Below are positions 52,973 through 59,816 of a stretch of 59,816 nt of DNA, piece after piece. Both the position numbers and the translations under genes were made by a program. The notes beneath the pieces are model-generated. The model was given only the letters and a program-made list of their open reading frames with translations. It was not told where the DNA came from and made no database searches. The stretch is from Akkermansiaceae bacterium (GTDB taxonomy: Bacteria > Verrucomicrobiota > Verrucomicrobiia > Verrucomicrobiales > Akkermansiaceae): the NCBI GenBank assembly GCA_028822935.1, contig JAPKCM010000027.1:1-59816 (forward strand). The letters are read 5' to 3'. Numbering within the stretch: position 1 is the first letter of the stretch; the number at the start of each line of letters is the position of its first letter.

Positions 52973-53674
52973 CTAGCGCTTACGGCGAAGAAGTCCAAGA
53001 AGAGCGAAGCTGCCAAGAAGAGCGGTGGATGGCTCAGGAACTCCTTCATACGAGAGCGTCAAATTGTCGACCACAATCAGTTCATCCGAAGAGGAATTTG
53101 ACTGGCGAAGTCCGAACGATTCAACAGTATTTCCTAGAGAAACAGTCGTTGAAGAAATTGTGTTCCCTCCTGCTGTCAGCGTAGCAAGGCCTGTATCGAT
53201 ATCGAAGACGATCATTACTGGCACGGTGTTACCAAAGGTAAAATCAGTCGGAAGAGTCGTTTCTGCAGTCGAAGAACTAGTCGCAATTCCGAGAGAAAAA
53301 TCTCCGGTACCGGATGGAGCAACTATATCAGTGCGCGCCCGGAAGCCATTTCCCCCGTCTTTGAAATGAGCAAAGTATTCGTAATCGCCGCCCGCCACGG
53401 TCGCAGCAGCAGTCACGGTGATATCGAACGAAGCTGACACAATTCCAGTCGTATAAGAAAATCCGAACCCAAGGTTGGCATCCTCAGATCCGCTATCTTG
53501 CGAGACTTGGACGGCCCCGCTTGCAACCGTAAGAGTTCCGGCGTTTCCACTGTGGAGTGCCCAGTCGCCGTTGGGTACTAAAGCTCCGTCGGAATATGTA
53601 AAATCATCAGTTTTTACAATAGCTGCGGGCGCTAGAGCCGCGAGGCCAAAGAATATAGCAAAGTAGTTTTTCAT
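52973..53674 (-). CDS. PEP-CTERM sorting domain protein
   Basis: 233-residue exported protein from ATG 53674 (signal MKNYFAIFFGLAALAPAA). The middle is a LamG-like beta sandwich (ALHSGNAGTLTVASGAVQVS, YEYFAHFKDGGNGFRART, DELIVVDNLTLSYEG). The tail VPEPSTALLGSFALLGLLRRKR is a full PEP-CTERM signal. An exosortase would process it, but none is in the window. A frame open to 53758 adds 28 unlike-signal residues and is rejected. Similar in plan to the gene at 17.8 kb, but not its close copy. Confidence 0.9.
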   Translation of the reverse strand: MKNYFAIFFGLAALAPAAIVKTDDFTYSDGALVPNGDWALHSGNAGTLTVASGAVQVSQDSGSEDANLGFGFSYTTGIVSASFDITVTAAATVAGGDYEYFAHFKDGGNGFRARTDIVAPSGTGDFSLGIATSSSTAETTLPTDFTFGNTVPVMIVFDIDTGLATLTAGGNTISSTTVSLGNTVESFGLRQSNSSSDELIVVDNLTLSYEGVPEPSTALLGSFALLGLLRRKR

Positions 53675-53792
53675 AGCTTGGTTTTTAGGTACACAAATAT
53701 TGAGAGCGGGTCGAGTGCCAAATATCGAATCTCGTTCACATTTTCTGATTAACATCAATTAAAACATCCTATATATATATTGAAAATCTTAA

Positions 53793-53825
53793 ATACCAGT
53801 CTACGTCGTCACCGGCTTTGATGAA
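53793..53825 (+). repeat. Degenerate copy of the holA 5' end
   Basis: Matches 53976-54008, the first 11 codons of holA, at 28 of 33 positions (IPVYVVTGFDE against MPVHVVTGSDE). The ATG is ATA here and the similarity stops after it. The 150 bases between the two copies show no gene. Confidence 0.6.
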
Positions 53826-53975
53826 GCGAATGCCCCAAAATCCCCCTTCCCCGCCAGTAGTGGTATAATCCACGGTGGAATCCTCAAAGTCCTCAATCAT
53901 CAAAACCGCTGCCGAGAGCATCTGAGTCGCTCCCAAAGCTTGCGACAACCCCAAGCCACCGCTACAAAACTCGCA

Positions 53976-55025
53976 ATGCCAGTCCACGTCGTCACCGGTT
54001 CCGATGAAGGAAAAGTCTCCGAAGAAGCTTCCAAGCTTTTCGAGAAACTGAAGCCACCCGGGAGCGATGAATTTGCCAACGAAATCATCGAGGGCGCAGC
54101 CGATAACGCCGAGCACGCCTTTACCATTGCCAGTCAGGTCGTCGAAGGGCTCCAAACGATGGGATTCTTCGGAGGCGCGAAGGTCGTTTGGCTCAAGGGA
54201 GCCACCTTCATGGGAAGCGACCGCACCAGCGAAGCCGAGCGGGCGAAGACGGGCGTGGAAAGCATCCTAGATACCATCAAGGCAGGACTCCCCGACGAAG
54301 TCATCTTCCTCCTGAGCGCCACCGCCATCGACAAACGCCGTGCCTTTTATAAGTGGACCAAGGTCAATGCCGAGATTCGCAGCTACGATAAGATCGATGT
54401 CTCCCGCGAAGGATGGGAGGACCAGGTCGCCGTGCTCGTCGAGCGAGGAGCCTCGGAAAAAGGACTCAACTTTAATAGTGATGCCCTCAATCTCTTTGTT
54501 CAACTCGCCGGAGAGGATACCCGTCAGATCGGAAACGAATTGGAAAAAATAGACCTCTTTTTAGGCCAGGAACGTCGGGAAGTGACCCTCGATGACGTAC
54601 AAACGATGGTTCCGCTCAGCCGAAAGGGCGTCATCTGGGAAATCTCCCGCGCCATCGAAGCGCGCCGGCCAACGCGCGCCATCGAACTCATCGACCAGCA
54701 GCTCACGAAAAACGAGAGCGCCATCGCGCTCGTGAAAGCCGCGATCATTCCCACCGTGCGTAACCTTTTCTTCGCCAAGCTCACTGAGCCCTATGGCTCA
54801 ATCAACCGAGCTCCCAAGGGAATCCTCGCCGTCCTCCCCAAGAAAAAGGACGGCGGCATCAATACCTGGGGGCTCAAAATGGCGGCCAAAGGCGCCCGAG
54901 GCTTCACCCTCCCCCAGTTGCAACGTGGCCTGGAATCCTGCCTGAATGCCGACAAAGCACTCGTCACCTCCAGCCAAGACCACCGCATGGTCCTGCATCG
55001 CCTCGTAGTGGAGCTTTGCGCGTAG
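53976..55025 (+). CDS. holA: DNA polymerase III delta subunit
   Basis: 349-residue clamp-loader subunit that opens the beta clamp. From ATG 53976: MPVHVVTGSDEGKVSEEASK, then FGGAKVVWLKGATFMG, LPDEVIFLLSATAIDKRRAF, SDALNLFVQLAGEDTRQIGNELEK split here for length, and WEISRAIEARRPTRAIELID. These match HolA domains I-III in order. There is no zinc or Walker motif, as expected for delta. A frame start at 53940 would add 12 residues without support. Single gene with a palindrome right after its stop. Confidence 0.9.
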   Translation: MPVHVVTGSDEGKVSEEASKLFEKLKPPGSDEFANEIIEGAADNAEHAFTIASQVVEGLQTMGFFGGAKVVWLKGATFMGSDRTSEAERAKTGVESILDTIKAGLPDEVIFLLSATAIDKRRAFYKWTKVNAEIRSYDKIDVSREGWEDQVAVLVERGASEKGLNFNSDALNLFVQLAGEDTRQIGNELEKIDLFLGQERREVTLDDVQTMVPLSRKGVIWEISRAIEARRPTRAIELIDQQLTKNESAIALVKAAIIPTVRNLFFAKLTEPYGSINRAPKGILAVLPKKKDGGINTWGLKMAAKGARGFTLPQLQRGLESCLNADKALVTSSQDHRMVLHRLVVELCA

Positions 55026-55062
55026 CACCGCAGGACGGTCCATCCTGGCTGTCCTACGGCAC
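55025..55062. terminator. Palindrome after holA, possible terminator
   Basis: CCGCAGGAC (55028-55036) and GTCCTACGG (55051-55059) pair with one mismatch around a 14-base loop. There is no T-run, so a factor-independent stop is doubtful; it could also be an interspersed palindrome of REP type, which would fit the presence of a REP-associated transposase in the window. Confidence 0.4.
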
Positions 55063-55111
55063 CCCTTACTTTGAGATTCCGAGAGATCTATATTTCAGAT
55101 AACGTTTTCCC

Positions 55112-55483
55112 ATGCGCTTACTTTCCTCCCTCGCTGCAGCCCTCACTCTGGCCAGCTGCGCCCCCACTTCTCCTGAGGCGGGACCAACCGCGCCCTCCCC
55201 TTCTCCTGCTGCAGATCCGACAACTCTCACTGAAGTCACTCCCCCACCCGGTCCCGTAAAACCCCTCATCACGATCCGCAACATGAGCAACCGAGACATC
55301 ATGGTGGGCGTGCGCGGACCCGAGACTCAGATGATTTCCATCCCGAAACGCGCCAAGCGCACCATCTCGCTCCCCCCTGGAAATTACAAGTGGGCCGCCA
55401 CTGCCGAAAAGACCGAAACACAGGTCGGCAGCAAGAGTTTCGCGCCCGGCCAGCAATACGTCTGGGATTTTAAATTGGACTAA
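55112..55483 (+). CDS. Small lipoprotein of unknown function
   Basis: 123 residues. Signal peptide ending in LTLASC (lipobox Cys about 16), a Pro/Ser/Thr-rich linker of about 35 residues, then a compact beta domain (ITIRNMSNRDIMVGVRGPET, KRTISLPPGNYKWAATA, FAPGQQYVWDFKLD) of a kind seen in small surface-anchored proteins. Ends 48 bases before the permease gene. No known family recognised; outer-membrane or periplasmic location is inferred. Confidence 0.75.
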   Translation: MRLLSSLAAALTLASCAPTSPEAGPTAPSPSPAADPTTLTEVTPPPGPVKPLITIRNMSNRDIMVGVRGPETQMISIPKRAKRTISLPPGNYKWAATAEKTETQVGSKSFAPGQQYVWDFKLD

Positions 55484-55531
55484 GGCGCTTTTTCGTTCGC
55501 AAAAGGTTCGCATCTCTCTTGAATCCCCACC

Positions 55532-56455
55532 GTGACTGACGTTCGCGAAGCTCAACTCCAGGATGGCTCATTTGAGTTCCTGGCCATTTTCCTGGAGGGC
55601 TTGCCCTTTATCTTTCTGGGGACCTTGGTCAGCGGATTCCTGGGGACCTACCTTCCTCGAAACGCCTTCGAAAAATTTCTCCCTAAGAATCGCTCCGCCG
55701 CCATTTTGGTCAGCGGACTTCTAGGCGCGATTTTCCCGGTCTGTGAGTGCGCCGTCGTTCCCGTCATTCGACGTCTCGTCAAAAACGGTCTCCCCGCTTC
55801 CTGCGCCCTCGCCTACATGTTGGCCGCGCCCATTTTTAATCCGGTCACGGCCATCAGCACCTACAAGGCCTTCAATAATTCCTACCTCGTGTCTGGATCG
55901 CGCCTCGCCATGGGCTACCTCATCGCGGTCGCGGTAGGACTCATCATGGCCCGCGTCGCTCACAAACACTTCCTAAAGCCTTCCGCCCTCGAAGAATCCC
56001 ACGAGCACCAGCACCCCCGCACCCTTTCCGCGGCGATGAACAATTCCTTGAGGGATCTCATGGATGTCGGGCTCTATTTTACGATCGGAGTGATCCTGAC
56101 CTCCCTGCTTAAAACGACCGTCATCGATCCCACCTCCGACTTCTGGAAAGGCCTTGCTGAAAACTCCCTCGCCGCCACCCCCGCGATGATGATTCTCGCC
56201 TTCATCCTGAGCCTTTGCTCCACCTCGGATGCCTTCATCGCCGCCAACATCGGCAACTTCAAATACGGGCCCAAGCTTGCCTTCATGGTCTTCGGCCCCA
56301 TGATGGATGCCAAGCTCATCTTTCTCTACTCCACCGTATTCCGCTGGAAGTTCATCCTCTTCCTATGCCTCGGCCTCTTCATCGGCAGCGGCGCGCTCTC
56401 GCTCTTTTTCGAACACGTGATTGAAGCCAACTGGAATCAGGAGGTGACGCCATGA
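55532..56455 (+). CDS. UPF0718/DUF318-type permease
   Basis: 307-residue inner-membrane protein with about eight helices. The family motif CECAVVP (Cys 71, Cys 73) follows GLLGAIFPV, and a mirrored block, LCSTSDAFIAANI, lies in the second half. A His-rich loop (EESHEHQHPR) sits between halves. Starts with GTG at 55532. Relatives (YraQ, YcgR) are associated with metal or thiol handling, but the substrate is unproved. The next gene overlaps by four bases and is the usual partner of this permease. Direct repeats GTTCGCA lie 11 bp apart at 55495 and 55506. Confidence 0.88.
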   Translation: MTDVREAQLQDGSFEFLAIFLEGLPFIFLGTLVSGFLGTYLPRNAFEKFLPKNRSAAILVSGLLGAIFPVCECAVVPVIRRLVKNGLPASCALAYMLAAPIFNPVTAISTYKAFNNSYLVSGSRLAMGYLIAVAVGLIMARVAHKHFLKPSALEESHEHQHPRTLSAAMNNSLRDLMDVGLYFTIGVILTSLLKTTVIDPTSDFWKGLAENSLAATPAMMILAFILSLCSTSDAFIAANIGNFKYGPKLAFMVFGPMMDAKLIFLYSTVFRWKFILFLCLGLFIGSGALSLFFEHVIEANWNQEVTP

Positions 56456-57297
56456 CCGCACTTCACACCCGTCTTTTTGGATTACTCGCCACGATCTGGG
56501 GCGGTGTTCTCATCTACTTTTATACTACGATGCGGGTGAAAGAATACCTCGCACCCGACTTCCATCACCTCATCATGATCGGCGGAATCGGGATTATCAT
56601 CCTGGGTGTATATTCCCTGCTCAACCCCAGCTCCGAGACCGCTTGTGACCATGGCCACGCCCATCACGACTGCGACGGCCATGATCACGGACACGACCAT
56701 GATAAGAACAGCGCCGACTGCCATCATGAGCACGAGGGCCACGGTCCGGGCATCACCTATGTCCTGACTCTCTTGCCACTCATCGGAGCCCTCTATTTCA
56801 CCCAGGATAAACTCTCCAATCTTGGTCTGACCAAGAAAGGGCTCTACGAAATCCCGAACCTCACTGCTCCTGCTGACGCTCCTCCCTTCACCCGGGAGGA
56901 CCTCGAAAAGCGAATTCCCAAAAATGCCAATGGCGAATTCCAACTCTCACTCGTAACGGCCTACTACGTCGCAGGCGATCGTGAAGTGGAAGGCATCTTC
57001 AACAATCTCCCGGTTGAGTTCGAGGGCCGCATCGTGGAGGAAAAGGTAAACAACGAAAATGGTTTCCGCCGTCGAATCTACCGCTCGATGATCACTTGCT
57101 GTGCTGCCGACATGTCGGTCGTCGGCATCTCCCTCGAGTTCGACGCCCCGAGCGCCGACCCACCTAATGAAACCTGGGTGAAGGCCAGTGGTATTCTAAC
57201 CTTCGAGGATATCAAGGGTGACCGACTCCCCCTCCTAAAAGTCTCCAAGGTCGTGGCGACCGAGGAACCTTACTCCGAATTCCTTCTCCGCGAATAA
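56452..57297 (+). CDS. TIGR03943/DUF1980-type permease partner, His-rich
   Basis: 281 residues. Two N-terminal helices (about 8-25 and 38-57), a strongly His/Asp/Cys-rich loop at 65-98 (CDHGHAHHDCDGHDHG and CHHEHEGHG), a third helix, and a C-terminal soluble domain with the conserved RSMITCCAADMSVVG. This is the partner of UPF0718 permeases (YcgQ-like). In Bacillus the pair is known as Zur-controlled, which suggests zinc or another metal, and the His-rich loop would fit. Overlap ATGA with the permease. Confidence 0.88.
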   Translation: MTALHTRLFGLLATIWGGVLIYFYTTMRVKEYLAPDFHHLIMIGGIGIIILGVYSLLNPSSETACDHGHAHHDCDGHDHGHDHDKNSADCHHEHEGHGPGITYVLTLLPLIGALYFTQDKLSNLGLTKKGLYEIPNLTAPADAPPFTREDLEKRIPKNANGEFQLSLVTAYYVAGDREVEGIFNNLPVEFEGRIVEEKVNNENGFRRRIYRSMITCCAADMSVVGISLEFDAPSADPPNETWVKASGILTFEDIKGDRLPLLKVSKVVATEEPYSEFLLRE

Positions 57298-57298
57298 A

Positions 57299-58207
57299 AT
57301 GCCATCCCCGCTTTCCCCCCTTCGCGATCAACTTCTCGACACCGTCCTGGGCTCGAAAGAAGCGGTCGACCTCCTCCTCATCGCGCTTCTTGCACGAGGC
57401 CACGCCTTGGTCACAGGCCCTCCGGGAATTGGAAAAACAACGCTCGCGCACACTCTCGCAACCTCCCTAAGCGGACAATTTAAACGGGTCCAATTTACTC
57501 CCGATCTCCTGCCCTCGGACATCCTGGGATACAACCTCTGCCAACCCCAGACCGGCGAATTCAACTTCATCGCGGGTCCCGTGTTCGCCAATCTTTTGCT
57601 CGCCGATGAGATCAACCGCGCTTCGCCGCGAACTCAATCATCGCTTCTAGAAGCGATGAACGAAGGGCAGGTCACGATCGATGGTGAAACGCGCCCGCTC
57701 CCCAATCCCTTCATGGTTGTAGCGACGCAAAACGACAGCTCTTCCACCGGCACCTTCCCTCTTCCCGAACCGCAGCTGGATCGATTTTTGCTCTCGATCC
57801 CCATGAGCCTGCCGAATGACGACACCCAGCTCGCCATTCTCCGCTTTCATAGCGAGCAGCTTGAAAAAACCGAGGCCTCAAAAATCTTGAGCCTCGAGGA
57901 ACTTCGCAAACTCCAAGACGAAAGCGCAGCGATGCCGGTCTCAGATAATCTGCAGCGCTACCTCCTGAGCCTCTGCCAAGCCGTGCGAACCGTGCTTGGA
58001 AATGATCATTCAATCTCGACTCGTGCCACGCTCGCTCTTCAGCGAGCAGCTCAAGCCAGCGCAATGCTCGACGGACAAAAAGCCGTTCTTCCCGACCACG
58101 TGCAGACCGTCTTCCCGCACGTCCTGCGTCATCGTCTCCTTTCGGAAGAAACCCCCGATCCGGAGAACTTACTCCTCTCTGCCATCGAACTGACTCCGGT
58201 CCCTTGA
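57299..58207 (+). CDS. MoxR-type AAA+ ATPase
   Basis: 302-residue cytoplasmic chaperone-like ATPase. Walker A GPPGIGKTT (40-48), Walker B LLLADEIN (99-106, Asp 103-Glu 104), sensor 1 VVATQND, and LPEPQLDRFLLSIPM. The MoxR family helps activate metal or von Willebrand A-domain proteins; such partners usually follow the gene, but here the next gene is AsmA-like. Starts one base after the previous stop, so it shares a transcript with the permease pair. Confidence 0.95.
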   Translation: MPSPLSPLRDQLLDTVLGSKEAVDLLLIALLARGHALVTGPPGIGKTTLAHTLATSLSGQFKRVQFTPDLLPSDILGYNLCQPQTGEFNFIAGPVFANLLLADEINRASPRTQSSLLEAMNEGQVTIDGETRPLPNPFMVVATQNDSSSTGTFPLPEPQLDRFLLSIPMSLPNDDTQLAILRFHSEQLEKTEASKILSLEELRKLQDESAAMPVSDNLQRYLLSLCQAVRTVLGNDHSISTRATLALQRAAQASAMLDGQKAVLPDHVQTVFPHVLRHRLLSEETPDPENLLLSAIELTPVP

Positions 58208-58239
58208 TTGTTGCCTCCGGGCACCCTATCCTCCCAGAG

Positions 58240-59816
58240 ATGCCCACCTTTATTCGATTTATCAAAAACCTCATCATCTGGACCCTGGTCCTGACGGTGG
58301 GTTCGATGATCGGAGGGTTCATCTACCTCAACCAAATCGGTTTCCCCGGACAATATGGTGAGTGGGTGCGTGAGGAACTTTCCCAGCGAGGCATCGAAAT
58401 CGAGTTTGACTCCCTCCGTTTCAGCCCCCGAAAAGGTCTGATCGCTACCAAGGCCGAATTTTACGCAGAGCGTGGAGATGAAATGCCTCTGATAACGGCC
58501 GATTACATCTCGATCGACATCGATAAGTCCCTCGCGATTCGAGGGCAGTTTGAGCTAAGGGAAATACTCATCATCGGAGGAAAAACCCATCTTCCGATGG
58601 AGGAGGGTGACCACGCGCTTGAATTGGAAAAGATCAACGCAAAAGTCTTCATCCAAGCCGATCAAAGAATCAGAGTGCGTGAGGCAGTCGGAATGATCGA
58701 GGGTGTCAAAATCAAACTCACCGCTGATCTCAAACTACCTAAGCGAAAGGATGTCAAAACCCCGAAAAATGAGGGCCGCAGTGATCACATTCTCCGCGCA
58801 ATCCTCACCGAACTGGAACGCTGGAAAATCCCCGGGAGCGCACCTCCGGAACTGTCCTTCGTTCTTCGGGGGGACCTATCTAACCCGGAAAGCATCCACA
58901 CCGAGTTCCACCTCGAGGCGAACAACCTCGTTCGTAATAAATACTCCCTTGGAGCGCTTTCTCTTCATGGTGATCTCCGCTCCCAGCTCGTCACGATTGA
59001 CAGCATCCTCCTCGTAGATGACACCGGCGAGGCCGAAGGCCAGGCCGACTGGGACTTGGCAAAGAAGAGCGGACGCTTTGATCTCACCTCCACCCTCCGC
59101 ATTAAAGACTTCCTCTCATCCTGCTTTGGAATCGAAGTGCTCACAAAGCTCGAACAGGAAGAGGCTCCCGATATCCGGGCCGAGGGAACCATTTCCCAGA
59201 GGGAAGACCATTCCCTCTCCGTGCAAGCGATGGGGAAGGCTTACATCGGCCCCTTTACCTTCCTCGAGACAGCTTATGAAAGTCTGGAAAGCGAATTCTC
59301 CTGGCACGATGGAGACCTTTTCCTCCAGGAACTTAAAATAACGCACCCCAAAGGCGGCATCACCGGCGACTTCATGTCAAAGGGGGATCTCATCCGCTAC
59401 CGCCTCCGCTCGAACCTTCCCCTCACCGCTTTTTCTCCCATGATCGTCGAGGACAGCGCCACCGACAAACTCCTCTCGCACTTCCGTTTTAAAGATGAAT
59501 CCATCCTCGCTCTGGAAGTAGAGGGACAGATGCAGCGCAGTAACATGCGCAAATGGTCTGCCGAAGGGCGCATGCACAGCACCGGACTGAGCTATCGCGA
59601 CATCTCGATGCACAGGCTCTCCTCCGACTTCGAAATCACCTCAGAGAAGATTGAGTTCTCCCGGGTCGACGCTCTCCTCAATGACGATCAAGAAAATGCA
59701 CGACTACGCTACGGGGGTAAACCTTCCCAACCGATCTTGGCCGAAAGAATCCACCTTGATCGGAAATCCCTCATCACCACCGTAAGCAATTTACGAGGGA
59801 CCTTTTGGCCCACGCC
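58240..59816 (+). CDS. AsmA-like membrane-anchored protein, 3' end outside window
   Basis: Open frame of 525 codons running off the right edge. N-terminal anchor LIIWTLVLTVGSMIGGFIYL (about 10-30), then a long beta-type repeat body: QYGEWVREELSQRGIEIEFD, LIATKAEFYAERGDE, ITADYISIDIDKSLAIRGQ and similar. This is the plan of AsmA/YhdP/TamB-like proteins, which span the periplasm and move lipids or affect outer-membrane assembly. The family call rests on architecture only. Start ATG 58240 follows AGAG directly. It is 32 bases after the MoxR gene, probably in the same transcript. Confidence 0.7.
   Translation, partial: MPTFIRFIKNLIIWTLVLTVGSMIGGFIYLNQIGFPGQYGEWVREELSQRGIEIEFDSLRFSPRKGLIATKAEFYAERGDEMPLITADYISIDIDKSLAIRGQFELREILIIGGKTHLPMEEGDHALELEKINAKVFIQADQRIRVREAVGMIEGVKIKLTADLKLPKRKDVKTPKNEGRSDHILRAILTELERWKIPGSAPPELSFVLRGDLSNPESIHTEFHLEANNLVRNKYSLGALSLHGDLRSQLVTIDSILLVDDTGEAEGQADWDLAKKSGRFDLTSTLRIKDFLSSCFGIEVLTKLEQEEAPDIRAEGTISQREDHSLSVQAMGKAYIGPFTFLETAYESLESEFSWHDGDLFLQELKITHPKGGITGDFMSKGDLIRYRLRSNLPLTAFSPMIVEDSATDKLLSHFRFKDESILALEVEGQMQRSNMRKWSAEGRMHSTGLSYRDISMHRLSSDFEITSEKIEFSRVDALLNDDQENARLRYGGKPSQPILAERIHLDRKSLITTVSNLRGTFWPT

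Noticed and set aside
53769-54155. 128-codon minus-strand frame with an internal repeat
   Set aside because: Its internal repeat is only the antisense of the duplicated holA start; it overlaps holA.

Overview
The window looks like chromosomal DNA of a marine-type verrucomicrobium (Verrucomicrobiales). This is inferred from the gene families present: several formylglycine-type sulfatases, two pairs of PSD1-type (DUF1549/DUF1553 with CXXCH haem motif) and DUF1501 genes, two PEP-CTERM proteins with VPEPS tails, UnbV/ASPIC-FG-GAP lipoproteins, very large lamin-tail/CotH proteins, and a REP-associated transposase. GC content is moderate and coding density is high. No CRISPR array, rRNA operon or prophage was seen.

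Layout. 1-6.4 kb: a transposase cut by the left edge, a complete iron(II) uptake set (feoA, feoB and a small Cys-rich membrane protein), a SOUL lipoprotein, a membrane-anchored GH75 chitosanase-like protein, then two gene wrecks (class III cyclase and subtilase) joined head to head. 6.4-7.3 kb: tRNA-Pro(UGG), a degenerate copy of its 3' end, and a mostly empty spacer. 7.3-12.7 kb: two divergent sulfatases, a ferritin-like protein and a PhoD-like phosphatase. 12.9-18.4 kb: two UnbV/CRTAC1-like genes on the minus strand, the upstream one broken by a single in-frame TGA, then a PEP-CTERM gene with a clear terminator. 18.8-28.7 kb: two tandem 1260-residue LTD/CotH proteins facing a repeat-rich secreted protein.

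28.9-46.1 kb is the functional centre: a sialic acid utilisation locus of the Bacteroides-like (epimerase) type. One minus-strand operon encodes a double SGNH protein (sialate O-acetylesterase-like plus GDSL), a GH33 sialidase and a sulfatase. A second minus-strand operon encodes N-acetylneuraminate lyase, a fused NanM-like mutarotase/sodium symporter and N-acylglucosamine 2-epimerase, with a divergent GntR-LacI-type regulator and a palindromic operator candidate. A PSD1/DUF1501 pair lies between the two operons. Together they could deacetylate and release sialic acid from sulfated, O-acetylated glycans, import it, cleave it to ManNAc plus pyruvate and convert ManNAc to GlcNAc.

46.1-52.5 kb: a GT2 glycosyltransferase coupled to a CPXCG small protein, then a second PSD1/DUF1501 pair. 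This pair is split by a four-helix-bundle (23S rRNA intervening-sequence type) gene flanked by two copies of an AACGTT-rich interspersed repeat, which resembles a small mobile cassette. 53-59.8 kb: a PEP-CTERM gene, holA with a degenerate copy of its own start about 180 bp upstream, a small lipoprotein, and a run of permease, His-rich partner, MoxR ATPase and an AsmA-like protein that leaves the window on the right.
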